Shown here: piece by piece, positions 17,482 to 29,000 of the stretch
Numbering within the stretch: position 1 is the first letter of the stretch
Layout of the letters: each line of letters starts with the position of its first letter
Source: G965232465 sp965276005
GTDB lineage: Bacteria > Pseudomonadota > Alphaproteobacteria > JAQWUY01
Direction of reading: 5' to 3'
NCBI GenBank assembly: GCA_965276005.1
Contig: OZ254962.1
Location: forward strand, 2,542,001-2,606,000
DNA length: 64,000 nucleotides
Made by a program: the position numbers and the translations under genes
Notes under the pieces: model-generated
Told to the model about the DNA's origin: nothing
Databases searched by the model: none
Seen by the model: only the letters and a program-made list of their open reading frames with translations

Positions 17482-18615
17482 TTATACTCGACAATATATG
17501 TCTGTTAAATCGTGCCATACGATACGATTTTGTTTGGTTTCGGTAAGCCCAGCGGTGAAATAAGCGTTGATAATACGGTTGGAAAAATCCATGTTGTTAT
17601 TGCTGAGTACGGTATCTTCGCCAATGTGGTTAATACGGACAGACATACGGTGGCGATCCGCATATATAGCGGTTGATGTCAGTGATGCGTAGTACGCCCT
17701 GTGATAGGCGTTCGATAGTGACTTTATGCCAATAAGTGGCATTTTCCAAGGGGTTGGCTGTACGGGGGCGGTGTCGTAATAGGTGTTGCTCTGGGCAACA
17801 GTGATGGTTTTTTCTGTAAAATCGCCCATGTTTTCGGGCAGCATCCAATCCGCATACACAGCGTGGGCAGATACCGCCCCATCTATGTGTGTTTGTGTAT
17901 AGTGTTGTGCATTAACGGTAACGGGAATGTGTACGGGGTTAAATATCATCGGCAAAGCCGTAGACGCCACTACCGCCCGTATCAGTTTTTGCCGTCGATG
18001 GGCATAGGGTATATCCAAGCTGGCAATCGCCCCAAGATCCCAAAACACTGAATCCCCTGTGTCTATATTGTGGGAGATCACATACCCTCGATACCCCAAT
18101 TGGTGCTGAGATCGTAAGCGGTCGATAAAATCGTCACTGACAAAATGTGTCAAGTACGATTGTAACAGGCTGTTATCGGCAAAGCTGTACCCAAACAATA
18201 CGGAAAATAAGGGCGGTTTTAGACTCAGTATTTTTCGGGTATCGATACTGGTCAAAACCTGTCGCAAAGTGCGGGTGTCTTTGCCATATAAAAACAAAGT
18301 GGCTAACGCCCCCGACGATATGCCAACCACAGTGTGAAACTCTTGTTTTTGTTGCAACGCACAGGCAATACCCGCACTGTACGCCCCCAACGCCGCATTG
18401 CCCGGCATGTACAGCATGTTGTATGCGGTGCTATGTGTCTGTAATGTATAGGCGGGGTAATCGGTCGTATCCACCGCCCCCATCGGCACTGTACGGGCAT
18501 GTTCGGCAGGCAAAGACCGCAGCGTAGGTTTTTTGATGGCACGCAAGAACCGCCGCACGACTTTAATAATAATCAGCAAACCAACCCCCGCTATAAAAAT
18601 AAGTGTATATGTCAT
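17482..18615 (-). CDS. Patatin-like phospholipase/serine hydrolase, membrane-anchored
   Basis: 377 residues from the ATG at 18615, which has AGGA 4 nt upstream; the open frame extends 11 codons further without support. An N-terminal membrane segment (about 1-22) is followed by basic residues. Patatin motifs are an oxyanion stretch NAALGAYSAG (about 75-84), the nucleophile elbow GISSGAL (about 100), and the dyad Asp in DGAVSAHA (about 260). The fold predicts release of fatty acid from membrane lipids on the cytoplasmic or periplasmic face. It is divergent from the binding-protein gene at 18715. The lipid cluster at 59712 is unrelated by position. Confidence 0.8.
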   Translation of the reverse strand: MTYTLIFIAGVGLLIIIKVVRRFLRAIKKPTLRSLPAEHARTVPMGAVDTTDYPAYTLQTHSTAYNMLYMPGNAALGAYSAGIACALQQKQEFHTVVGISSGALATLFLYGKDTRTLRQVLTSIDTRKILSLKPPLFSVLFGYSFADNSLLQSYLTHFVSDDFIDRLRSQHQLGYRGYVISHNIDTGDSVFWDLGAIASLDIPYAHRRQKLIRAVVASTALPMIFNPVHIPVTVNAQHYTQTHIDGAVSAHAVYADWMLPENMGDFTEKTITVAQSNTYYDTAPVQPTPWKMPLIGIKSLSNAYHRAYYASLTSTAIYADRHRMSVRINHIGEDTVLSNNNMDFSNRIINAYFTAGLTETKQNRIVWHDLTDIYCRV

Positions 18616-18714
18616 AAAATCCTGCCTATGTTTAAAGTGTTTGCACAAATCCTTATCCTACTATATCATAAATATAATATTCTAAAAGCCATATTTACAA
18701 GGGATACTAGATTT

Positions 18715-19854
18715 ATGAAAAAATATGTGCTGATGTGTGCGGTGATATTTTTCGGCAGTTTTTCCCTGCCACTGCAGGCAAAATCATATAACGCCAACAC
18801 TTGGCGTACCATCGTTGACCAAGCGGCGGGGCAAACCGTACGGGTATACGCCCCCAACGGCGAAAAATCTGCATATGTATTTTTGCAATGGGCAGCCGGT
18901 GCGGTGCTGTCCACATATGGGATACGAGTAGAAATTGTTTCCTCACCTCCCATCGATAATACGGTCGATGTGATATGGGCATTGCCCCACGAAGTGTATA
19001 ATATGTCCCAACATAAACAGCTGTTACCCACATGGCTACATCAGTTGCCAAATGCCCAGTATATAGACGATGCTTATTTGTACACGGGTATACACGCCAC
19101 AGGACAAGCGGCAGCATGGGGCAGGGGACAACTGGTATTTTTATACGATTCTGCCCGCATATCCCACCCCCCACAAGATGTACACCAGCTGCTTGTATGG
19201 GCAAAGGCACACAACAAAGCATTCGCCTATCCCCCCATCACCACTCGACAAGGACTGGCGTTTATAAAACAGATACTGGTACAAGTAACATCAGATATAA
19301 CCGTTTTTGCCCGCCCCGCCCACACCCAAGACATAACAAAGGCTCTATCCCCCCTATGGGCGTATCTCGATACATTACACCCGTTTGTATGGGGATTGCC
19401 AGCAGATGTACAACACCTGCATCGATGGATAAACGATGGTGCGGTAACGCTAGCGGTAGGGAGTACCCCCTATGGTTTGGACAAAGCCATAAAAAATCAC
19501 TGGTTGCCAAAAACCATACGGGCAAAAGTCCCAGATTCGGAATCTATAAGCACAGTGCATTACCTCACCATTACAAACACCGCCCCAAACCCGCAAGGGG
19601 CAAAAGTGTTTATCGATTTCTTGCTAACCCCGCTTATACAAGCCAGTAAGGCTAGTGCGGATTTTTGGGGGGATATGACCGTGTTAAGCATGGATAAAAT
19701 CCGCATCGAATCGAAACTGTTCGATTTAAACACATACAGTGATTCTGCCCCCAAAAACGCACAAAGTATCTCTGTTGATATACATCCCTCATGGGATAAT
19801 GTCATTATCCATATCTGGAACAAAAAATACGGACAGTATGCCGTAGGGCTTTAA
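18715..19854 (+). CDS. Secreted solute-binding protein of ABC-transporter type (YnjB/ThiB-like)
   Basis: 379 residues from the ATG at 18715. The frame is open upstream but overlaps the divergent patatin gene, and the signal peptide starts here. That peptide ends near SLPLQAKS. The mature part has VRVYAPNGEKSAYVFLQWA, then EIVSSPPIDNTVDVIWALP. Later come WGRGQLVFLYD and a hinge-like GSTPYGLDKA segment. The layout fits type II periplasmic binding proteins, in the group with YnjB. No permease or ATPase gene adjoins it. Ligand unknown; a thiamine-like or sulfonate-like ligand would be only a guess. Confidence 0.65.
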   Translation: MKKYVLMCAVIFFGSFSLPLQAKSYNANTWRTIVDQAAGQTVRVYAPNGEKSAYVFLQWAAGAVLSTYGIRVEIVSSPPIDNTVDVIWALPHEVYNMSQHKQLLPTWLHQLPNAQYIDDAYLYTGIHATGQAAAWGRGQLVFLYDSARISHPPQDVHQLLVWAKAHNKAFAYPPITTRQGLAFIKQILVQVTSDITVFARPAHTQDITKALSPLWAYLDTLHPFVWGLPADVQHLHRWINDGAVTLAVGSTPYGLDKAIKNHWLPKTIRAKVPDSESISTVHYLTITNTAPNPQGAKVFIDFLLTPLIQASKASADFWGDMTVLSMDKIRIESKLFDLNTYSDSAPKNAQSISVDIHPSWDNVIIHIWNKKYGQYAVGL

Positions 19855-19912
19855 AGTATATCTAATGCACAACATAAACAATATGCACTCTAAAATAAAT
19901 CGAAAATAAGAG

Positions 19913-19942
19913 TTGACAGATGCTTTTTATCTATGGTATAAG
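19913..19942 (+). promoter_or_regulatory. Promoter of the giant exoprotein gene
   Basis: Consensus TTGACA (19913-19918), an 18-nt spacer, then TATAAG (19937-19942), about 90 nt ahead of the start codon. The downstream leader is AT-rich. The ribosome site AGGAG (20023-20027) lies 7 nt before the ATG at 20035. Confidence 0.7.
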
Positions 19943-20034
19943 TGTACATGTCTTGATTTATAAGATTAGAGTTTACGGTTTAGGTATATAAGATATATGT
20001 TATTTAATCAACTTTTGTAATTAGGAGATGTATG

Positions 20035-23000
20035 ATGAGAGAAATGACCTACAACAAAAAAATGTTTATGGTGACGGCTTCCTTGTGTGTTGTTGGGGCG
20101 TTAAAAGGTGGCTTTGCTTATGCGGGGGAACTCCCCAGTGGTGGTGAGGTGGTCGATGGAAATGCCCATATTTATCAACGGGGTAGCACCTTAAATATCG
20201 ATCAAAACACAGACAGAGCGATTGTTAATTGGAACAGCTTTTCTGTGGGTAAGGACAACACGGTAAACTTCAATCAGCCCAGTAGCGATTCGGCAACTTT
20301 AAATCGTGTTACGGGGGATTTGACCTCTGAGATTGCCGGGCGAATCAATGCCAATGGTAGTGTGTTTTTGGTCAATCCCAATGGCATATTGATTACTGCC
20401 GATGGGGTTATCGATACGGGCAATTTTGTTGCCTCGACCCTCGATATTGATAACAACGATTTTTTGAATGGCGATTATTCGTTTACAAAGAGTGGTCAAA
20501 ATGGCGTTGTTTCGAATCGGGGGACTGTTTCTGTCGACGATGGCGGTTTTGTGGCGTTGCTTGGCGGAGCGGTCAAAAATGACGGGTTTGTACGGGCACA
20601 TGTGGGGACAGTCGGTTTTGCTGGTGGTGAAAAGATTGTCATGTCTTTTGGCAATAGTGATTTCTTGCGGGTCGAAGTGCCTACGGACACATGGCAAGAC
20701 TTAACAGATGTGGACGGCAACAAAGTTTCTGCCACCCTTGACTTAGGCGGCAAAATCGAATCACGGGGCGGTTTTGTCGATATAACCGTTGCCGATGCCT
20801 CTGATATTCTTCGGCAGTCTATATCTGTTAGCGGTATTGTCTCCGCAAACACTGTATCCTCTCAGGACGGGGTTATATCTATTAGTGGCGGTACTCTGGG
20901 AATTGCTGGCAACGGGCGAATCACCGCTGATGCCGATTATGGCAATGCGGGATGGATAGATGTTGCCGTGCAGTCGTTAAATATGTCCGCTCCCATATCT
21001 GCCACTGCCGCAACAGGCAACGGGGGAACAATTAACATATCGTTACAACACGGGGCAAGCCTCAGTCGTGGGGCGGTGCTCGATGCCAGCGGTAAACGGG
21101 GCGGTAGTGTGTCTGTAATTGGCGGATTATCGGGCGACAAATACTATAAACTGGTCGGCAGTGGCGATTTTGTTGCCGATGGCAGCGATGGTACAGGTGG
21201 ATATATCGATATATCCAACAAAAACGGCTTGGTCGGGCTGTTTTCTGGTAGTGTATCGGCAACGGGTACGACTATGGGCGGTCGCATCCGTATTGGCGGG
21301 GCGTTTCAAGGCGGTTCGTACAACGCAAAAACCAGCCAACTAGACAAAAAGGCTCAGGATTTATTTATAAACCGCTGGTCTGATAGCAGCGGGCTTACCA
21401 GTGCCGGCAAAACTTCGTTGGGTACGGGCGTACACATCGATACATCATCCGAATCGGGTACGGGGGGAACCGTTATATTATGGGCGGATCACACCACCAA
21501 TAATTATGCCCAAATTACCGCAACCGGTGCCACTGGTGGCGGGGCGGTAGAAATATCGGGCAAGAAAAAAGTCGATAGCTTTGGTTTAAAACGGGTCGAA
21601 GTGGGCAATGGGGTTATTTTGCTCGACCCTAAAAATGTGGTTATTAGCAAGTTTTCGGGCGGCTTGGCACAGGCAAAACGCATTATGTCGTCTACACCGT
21701 TGGCAGGCTTTAAACTGGATTTAAACGACAATGACAATTTTGGTGCTTCTGTTGCCATTAGCGAAGACGGTAGCAAATTGGCTGTTGGGGCTCGGGGTGA
21801 TGACACGGGGGCACCCAATAATGGGGCAGTGTATTTATTTACCGTTGGCGGCAAAGGATCTCAGTGGGGCAGTTCGCTGTCGCAAGAGTATAAAATTGCC
21901 TATGACTCTGGTCTGGATGTCAAAGAGAACAATTCGCAATTTGGTAAATCTGTGGCGTTTAATGCCGATGGTACTAAGCTGGTTGTAGGTATGCCGTTTG
22001 TTGATAAAGTCTCTCCTTATCGAGATGGTAGGGGGAGGATTTTCTTCTATTCTGTTGATTGGGGCAAAGGCGTTACCAACACCTCTTATTTAGAATACGG
22101 GAACAATGGGTATTTTGGCACCGGCGTTGCGTTAAGCGATGATGGCACTAAATTAGCGGTCGGTGAGTCGCACGACAACAACGGTAACAGGGGCGATGCA
22201 AACTATTTATATAGTGCGGGATCTGTGTCGTTGTTTGAGTTGTCTGGTGATGGCAAAGATTGGGGGACTTCGCCCAATCGGCGGCGTACGGCACGGATTG
22301 TAAACGGTACGGGTGGGCTTTCTCTATCGGCTTATGATGCGTTTGGCTATTCTGTGGCGTTAAGTGGTGACGGGTCGAGATTAGCGGTAGGTGCTGAGGG
22401 TACGGATGGCAACAGGGGTGCGGTACATTTCTTTACGGTTGGCGGCTCCAGTTGGGGCAAGGCGGTTAATTACATCAGTAAAATTGGTAATGGCAGCGTA
22501 ACAGACGATGGGACTCGTCTGAGTTTCAATAAAGACGACTTCTTTGGCGGTGGCGTAGCGTTAAGTGACGATGGCACCAAGTTAGCGGTAAGTGCCATAT
22601 ACGATGACACAGCGGGGCAGGATTTAGGGGCAGTGTATTTGTTTACCGTTGGCGGCACCACATGGGGAGGCAAAGTTACTCTAGCACGCACGATTACCGA
22701 TGGTGCGGGTGTATCGTTGTCCAGTGTCGATAAATTCGGCTATTCTGTGGCATTAAACCCAGATGGATCCCGTTTGGTTGTAGGAGCTGTCGATGACGGC
22801 AGCGGCGGTAACAAACGGGGGGCAGTGTATTTGTTGGGCTTGTCCGGCAGTTCGTGGGGCAGCACAGTCGAAGTACGGCGGATAATTAGTGATCAAGACA
22901 CACTGGATTTAAAAGTGGCTGGTAGTTTTGGCTCATCGGTTGCCCTGAGTGATGACGGTAGCAAGTTAGCAGTAGGTGCTCAGGGATATTGGGCTACGGC

Positions 23001-26000
23001 ACATGAAAACAAAGGGGCGGTGTATTTGTTCGAGATAAATACGCTTATGCGTTCGTGGGGCAATGACATTTTGTACACCCGCCGCATTAGTGACGGCAAC
23101 GGCGTTTCGTTAAGCAGCGGCGATGCGTTTGGGTCATCGGTTGCTTTAAGCGGTGACGGCACAAAATTAGCGGTAGGGGCTAGCGATACGAATTCTTATA
23201 GGGGTGCGGTGCATTTATTCAGTGTCGGCGGCAGCCGCTGGGGCAATACGGTTACAAATACAAAAAAGATCGGTTCGGGCTTATCCTTGCAGACGAAGGA
23301 TGCATTCGGATCCGGTGTTGCTTTAAGTGGCGATGGGTCAAAGTTAGCGGTCGGTGCCAGTGGCGATGATAACGACACAGGGGCGGTATATCTATTTACG
23401 GTTGCTGGCTCTGGTAGCACATGGGGCAGTACGGTTAGTAAGATAAAAACCATCGATAAAACAACTGCGGGATTGTCGTTAAGTTCTAGAGACAAATTCG
23501 GATCGAGTGTTGCCCTTAGCGATAGTGGGATAAGATTAGCGGTGGGTGCCATAGGTGATGATACAGGAGACAACGATACGGGTGCGGTGTATTTGCTTAG
23601 GATTGGCGTTACCACATGGGGAGATTCCACTGCAAAGATTGCTAAAATTGCCGATGGCTCCAATGTCTCTTTGACGACTGGCGATGCGTTTGGCAGTAGC
23701 GTTGCTTTAAGCAATGACGGTAGCAGATTAGCGGTAGGTGCTGAGGGAGATAGTACGGGCGGTACTAGTAGCAGTAATCGGGGGGCAGTACATTTATTTG
23801 CTGTGGATGGGTCTAGTGCCACATGGGGGCAATATGTTACCCATATTACTAAAATTGCCCATGGGGCGGGGGTGTCGTTATCCGATCATGATGCGTTTGG
23901 CAGTGCTGTTGCCCTGAGTGGCGATGGTACGAAGTTGGTCGCAGGTGCTAGTGGCGATGATACCAGTAGAAATAATGCCGGTACCATATACACATTTACC
24001 ATAGATCGTAACGATGCCGCATGGGGCGGTAAGGTTACCAAAACAAACAAGTACGCAACTGCTAAACTTTCCCTATCTGCCCATGATGCATTTGGCAGTT
24101 CTGTTGCGTTAAGCAAAGACGGCAAGCGATTAGCGGTAGGTGCTAGTGGCGATGAGACCGGCGGCTCCAATGCGGGTGCTGTATATGTGTTTACGGTTGC
24201 GGATGCGGATTCGGCTAACAATATCAAATGGGGCAGTACGCTGAGCCAACAGACCAAGATTGCCCATGGGGTGGGCGGACTTTTGTTGTCTAAGGGCGAT
24301 GGCTTTGGCGGTTCTGTTGCGTTCGACAAGGACGGTACAAAATTAGCGGTAGGTGCCAAAGGTGCCGACTCCTCGAAAGGGGCAATATATTTGTTTACTG
24401 TCGGGGGTGCCACATGGGGCGATACGGTTACAAAAATAAAAGATATTGTTACGGGAACTGCGGGATTAACCTTAACCACAGGGGATACATTCGGATCGGC
24501 TGTGGCACTCAGCGAAGATGGATCGAAACTAGCGGTAGGTGCCAGCGGTAGTGATTCGAGCAAAGGGGCGGTATATCTGTTTACTGTCAGCGGTGGCACA
24601 TGGGACGGCAGTAGTCAAGTCAGCCAAATACATACCATTAAAGATGGCACAGGGGGACTGACACTAACCGCTAATGACCAGTTTGGCAGTGCCGTTGCAT
24701 TAAGTGCTGATGGTGGCAAACTAGCAATAGGTGCCGATGGCACAGATTCTGCCAAAGGGGCGGTATACTTATACACCATAGGCGGTGCCACATGGAGCAG
24801 CAGCAGCACAATTAGCCAAATAAGAGAGCTCACAGATGGCGTTGGCAAACTTTCCTTATCCGCTAACGATGGCTTTGGCAATGCTGTTGCGTTAAGTAAA
24901 GACGGCAGCAAATTAGCGGTAGGTGCCGATGGTGACGATACAGGGGCAAGCGATGCCGGTGCGGTATACTTATACACGATAGGCGGTGCCACATGGAGCA
25001 GTGGCAGCATAATCACCCAAACAAAAAAGATTGCCGATGGAGTGGACGGGGTTTCCTTATCTAAAAATGATAATTTTGGCAGCTCTGTTGCCCTAAGTGG
25101 CGATGGCACCAAATTGGTAGTAGGGGCATCGGGCGACGATAGCAATGGCTATAACGCAGGCACCATATATACATATATTGTCACTGGTAATAGCAACGCA
25201 TGGGGCAGTACGGTAACGCAAGCGGTAAAACTGTCGCATGGGGCATCCATATTATCTGCCACTATTTCTTTGGATTATGGTGATTATTTTGGTAGTAGTG
25301 TATCGTTAAGTGCTGATGGGACGAAGTTGGCTGTCGGGGCTATGTATGATAACGATGGGGGAACCAATCGAGGGGCGGTGTATCTGTACACTGTCGGCGG
25401 TTCTGGTGCCACATGGGGCAATACGGTAACGCAAGCGGTAAAACTGTCGCATGGGACACTTCTATCCTCCGGCACTGTTTCTTTGGATGATGATGATCAT
25501 TTTGGTCGTAGTGTATCGTTAAGCAGTGATGGGACGAAGTTGGCTGTCGGGGCATGGAGTGATAACGATGGGGGAACCAATCGAGGGGCGGTGTATCTGT
25601 ACACTGTTGGCGGTTCTGGTATCACATGGGGCAGTACGGTAACGCAAGCGGTAAAACTTTCTGATAGCCATGCCAGTGTTTCTTTGGATAGTGGTTATTT
25701 TGGTGCTAGTGTATCGTTAAGTGCTGATGGGGCAAAGTTGGCTGTCGGTTCTGGTTGTTTCTATTTGCCTCAGAATCGAGGGGCAGTCTATTTGTACACT
25801 GTCGGCGGTGCCACATGGGGCAGTACGGTAACGCAAGCGGTAAAACTTTCTGATAGCCATGCCAGTGTTTCTTTGGATAATGGTGATTCGTTTGGTAGTA
25901 GTGTATCGTTAAGTGCTGATGGGACGAAGTTGGCTGTCGGGGCTTCTGGTGATGACGATGGGGGTTTGTTGAATCCAGGGGCGGTGTATCTATACACTGT

Positions 26001-29000
26001 CGGCGGTTCTGGTACCACATGGGGTAGTACAGTAACACAAGCGGTAAAACTTTCTGATAGCCATGCCAGTGTTTCTTTGGATAATAGGGATTGGTTCGGT
26101 CGTAGCGTATCGTTAAGTGCTGATGGGACGAAGTTGGCTGTCGGGGCTCCCTACGATGACGATGGGGGTAGTAACTGGAGGAGTAACCTAGGGGCGGTGT
26201 ATCTGTACACTGTCGGCGGTGCCACATGGGGCAGTACGGTAACGCAAGCGGTAAAACTTTCTGATAGCCATGCCAGTGTTTCTTTGGGTGATTATGATAA
26301 TTTTGGTAGTAGTGTATGGTTAAGCGGTGATGGGACGAAGTTGGCTGTCGGGGCTAGGGGTGGGAGTAGGGGCGGGGCGGTGTATCTGTATACTGTCGGC
26401 GGTTCTGGTGCCACATGGGGCAGTACGGTAACGCAAGCGGTAAAACTGTCGCATGGGGCAGTTCTATCGTCCGGCACTATTTCTTTGGATAATAGTGATA
26501 ATTTTGGTCGTGGTGTATCGTTAAGCAGTGATGGGACGAAGTTGGCTGTCGGGGCTTATGGTGATGACGATGGGGGAACCAATCGAGGGGCGGTGTATCT
26601 GTATACTATCGGCGGTTCTGGTGCTATATGGGGTAGTACAGTAACGCAAGCGGCAAAACTTTCTGATAGTCGTACTGGTGGTTTTGGTATGGGTGTATTG
26701 TTAAGTGCTGATGGGACGAAGTTGGCTGTCGGGGCTTGGGGTAATGGCGGTTACAGAGGGGCGGTGTATCTGTACACTGTCGGCGGTTCTGGTGCCACAT
26801 GGGGCAATACGGTAACGCAAGCGGTAAAACTGTCGCATGGGGCAGCTCTATCCTCCGGTACTGTTTCTTTGGATCCTGATGATTTTTTTGGCAGTGGTGT
26901 ATCGTTAAGTGGTGACGGGACGAAGTTGGCTGTCGGGGCTTGGGGTGATGACGATGGGGGTGGCTATAATAAACCGTATGGTAGGGGGGCGGTGTATCTC
27001 TACACTATTGGTACATCTAGTGCCGCTGGTGCCACATGGGGTAGTAAGGTAACGCAAGCGGTAAAACTGTCGCATGGTGCAGTTCTATCCTCCGGCACTG
27101 TTTCTTTGGGTTATAATGATAGGTTTGGTAGTAGTGTATCGTTAAGTGCTGATGGGACGAAGTTAGCTGTCGGGGCTGAAGGTGATAACGATGGGGGGGC
27201 GGTGTATCTGTACACTGTCGGTGGTTCTGGTGCCACATGGGGCAGTACGGTAACGCAAGCGGTAAAACTTTCTGATAGCCATGCCAGTGTTTCTTTGGAT
27301 AATCGTGATTATTTTGGTAGTAGTGTATCGTTAAGCAGTGATGGGACGAAGTTGGCTGTCGGGGCTAGGCGTGATGACGATGGGGGTAGTAATCGAGATG
27401 CAAATCGAGGGGCGGTGTATCTATACACTGTCGGCGGTTCTGGTGCCACATGGGGCAGTACAGTAACGCAAGCGGTAAAACTTTCTGATAGCCATGCCAG
27501 TGTTTCTTTGGATGATGATGATGAGTTTGGTATTAGTGTATCGTTAGGTGCTGATGGGACGAAGTTGGCTGTCGGGGCTAGGCGTGATGACGATGGGGGT
27601 TATAATCGAGGGGCAGTGTATCTGTACACTGTCGGCGGTTCTGGTGCCACATGGGGCAAGACAGTAGCACAAACAAACAAAGCATCCGCTACACACGATG
27701 GCACTCTTACGATTAGCCAAACGAATAAACTATTCGCTAAACAAAATATTTCCCTTACCTATAACGAAGGTTTTGGTACCGATGTCGCCCTGAGTGATGA
27801 CGGTACAAAAATGGCGGTTGGGGCTGAGTTTAACGACACCGGCGGCACCAATCGGGGGGCGGTGTACCTGTTTGAACTCAGCGGTGGTGAAAACTTTGGC
27901 GAAAATGTCTATTACACCGCAGAAGTTGCCCATGGCAACGGCGTATCGCTAAACGATATCGATCGCTTCGGTGCTGGCGTTGCCTTAAATCATGACGGCA
28001 GTCGATTGGTGGTCGGTGCCCCTTATGATACTACTGGTATGCCCTCAGGTACCCCTAGCGGTGGTCGCTATGGTGCTGTATACTTATTCCGTGTCGGAGG
28101 CAGTTCATGGGGTACAGATATAACCCAGCTACACAAACAAAAATCCACCACCAAAGGACATTTTGGCGAATCGGTTGCCATCAGTGGCGACGGCACCAAA
28201 GTAGCCATCGGTGCCCCTTATGACGACACTAAGGCATACCATCGAGGGGTTGTCAAATTATATACTATTGCCAGCAACAATGCTTTTCGATTGTCCAAAA
28301 CATACGGGCATGGCGATAGTGTCGGGAGTTCTCAAACCCTATCGCTACAGACTGGTGAACAATTTGGCGAAGCGGTGGCACTCAGCGATGACGGGTCGAA
28401 GCTAGCAGTCGGTGCCTTAGGACGGGACAACTACAAAGGCAGAGTATACCTGTTTACCGTAAACACAAACGGCAGCTGGGGGCAATCTGTATCCTTGCAA
28501 AACACCATCGGGGACGGTGCCGGTGTCGGTGTCTCTTTGAGAAAAGGCGATTATTTTGGTTCCAGCATTGCTTTAAGTAATGACGGTTCCCGATTAGCGG
28601 TAGGTGCTTGGGGTGAAGGTGTGTGGTATGAGGGTTCTTACTTAGACGAAAATAATCATATAGTATTTGACCCACAGATTAAGTGGGGTACCGGTGCCGT
28701 ATATGTATTTGCCGTAAGCGGTACCACATGGGGACATACAGTCGACCAGAGACTTAAAATAAACGATGGCAACGGCGTTTCCTTAACATCGGACACGAGA
28801 TTCGGATTTGCCGTTGCCTTAGACGGTGTTGGCAGTAACCTAGTGGTCGGAGCCTCCCGTGCCAACGGTAAACAACACAATAACGAAGGGGCTGTGTATT
28901 TATACAAGCTGCCAAAAGATACCGTATCGCCAATCATAGAAAAACTAAAAACCGGTGCCAGCGTAACCCTTGTTGCCAGCAACGATATTACAGTCGATGA

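Noticed and set aside
18499..18714. N-terminal extension of the binding protein at 18715
   Set aside because: It overlaps the divergent patatin gene; the signal peptide begins at 18715.
23196..25145. Long minus-strand ORFs opposite the giant exoprotein gene (176-237 codons)
   Set aside because: They are low-complexity mirror frames (Pro/Ala/Leu/Ser-rich) of the repeated coding strand, without ribosome sites or independent motifs.
25200..27660. CRISPR-like or diversity-generating-retroelement-like pattern
   Set aside because: The repeats are long, coding and in frame. No Cas or reverse transcriptase gene is near. Variable codons differ at all three positions, not at template adenines only.
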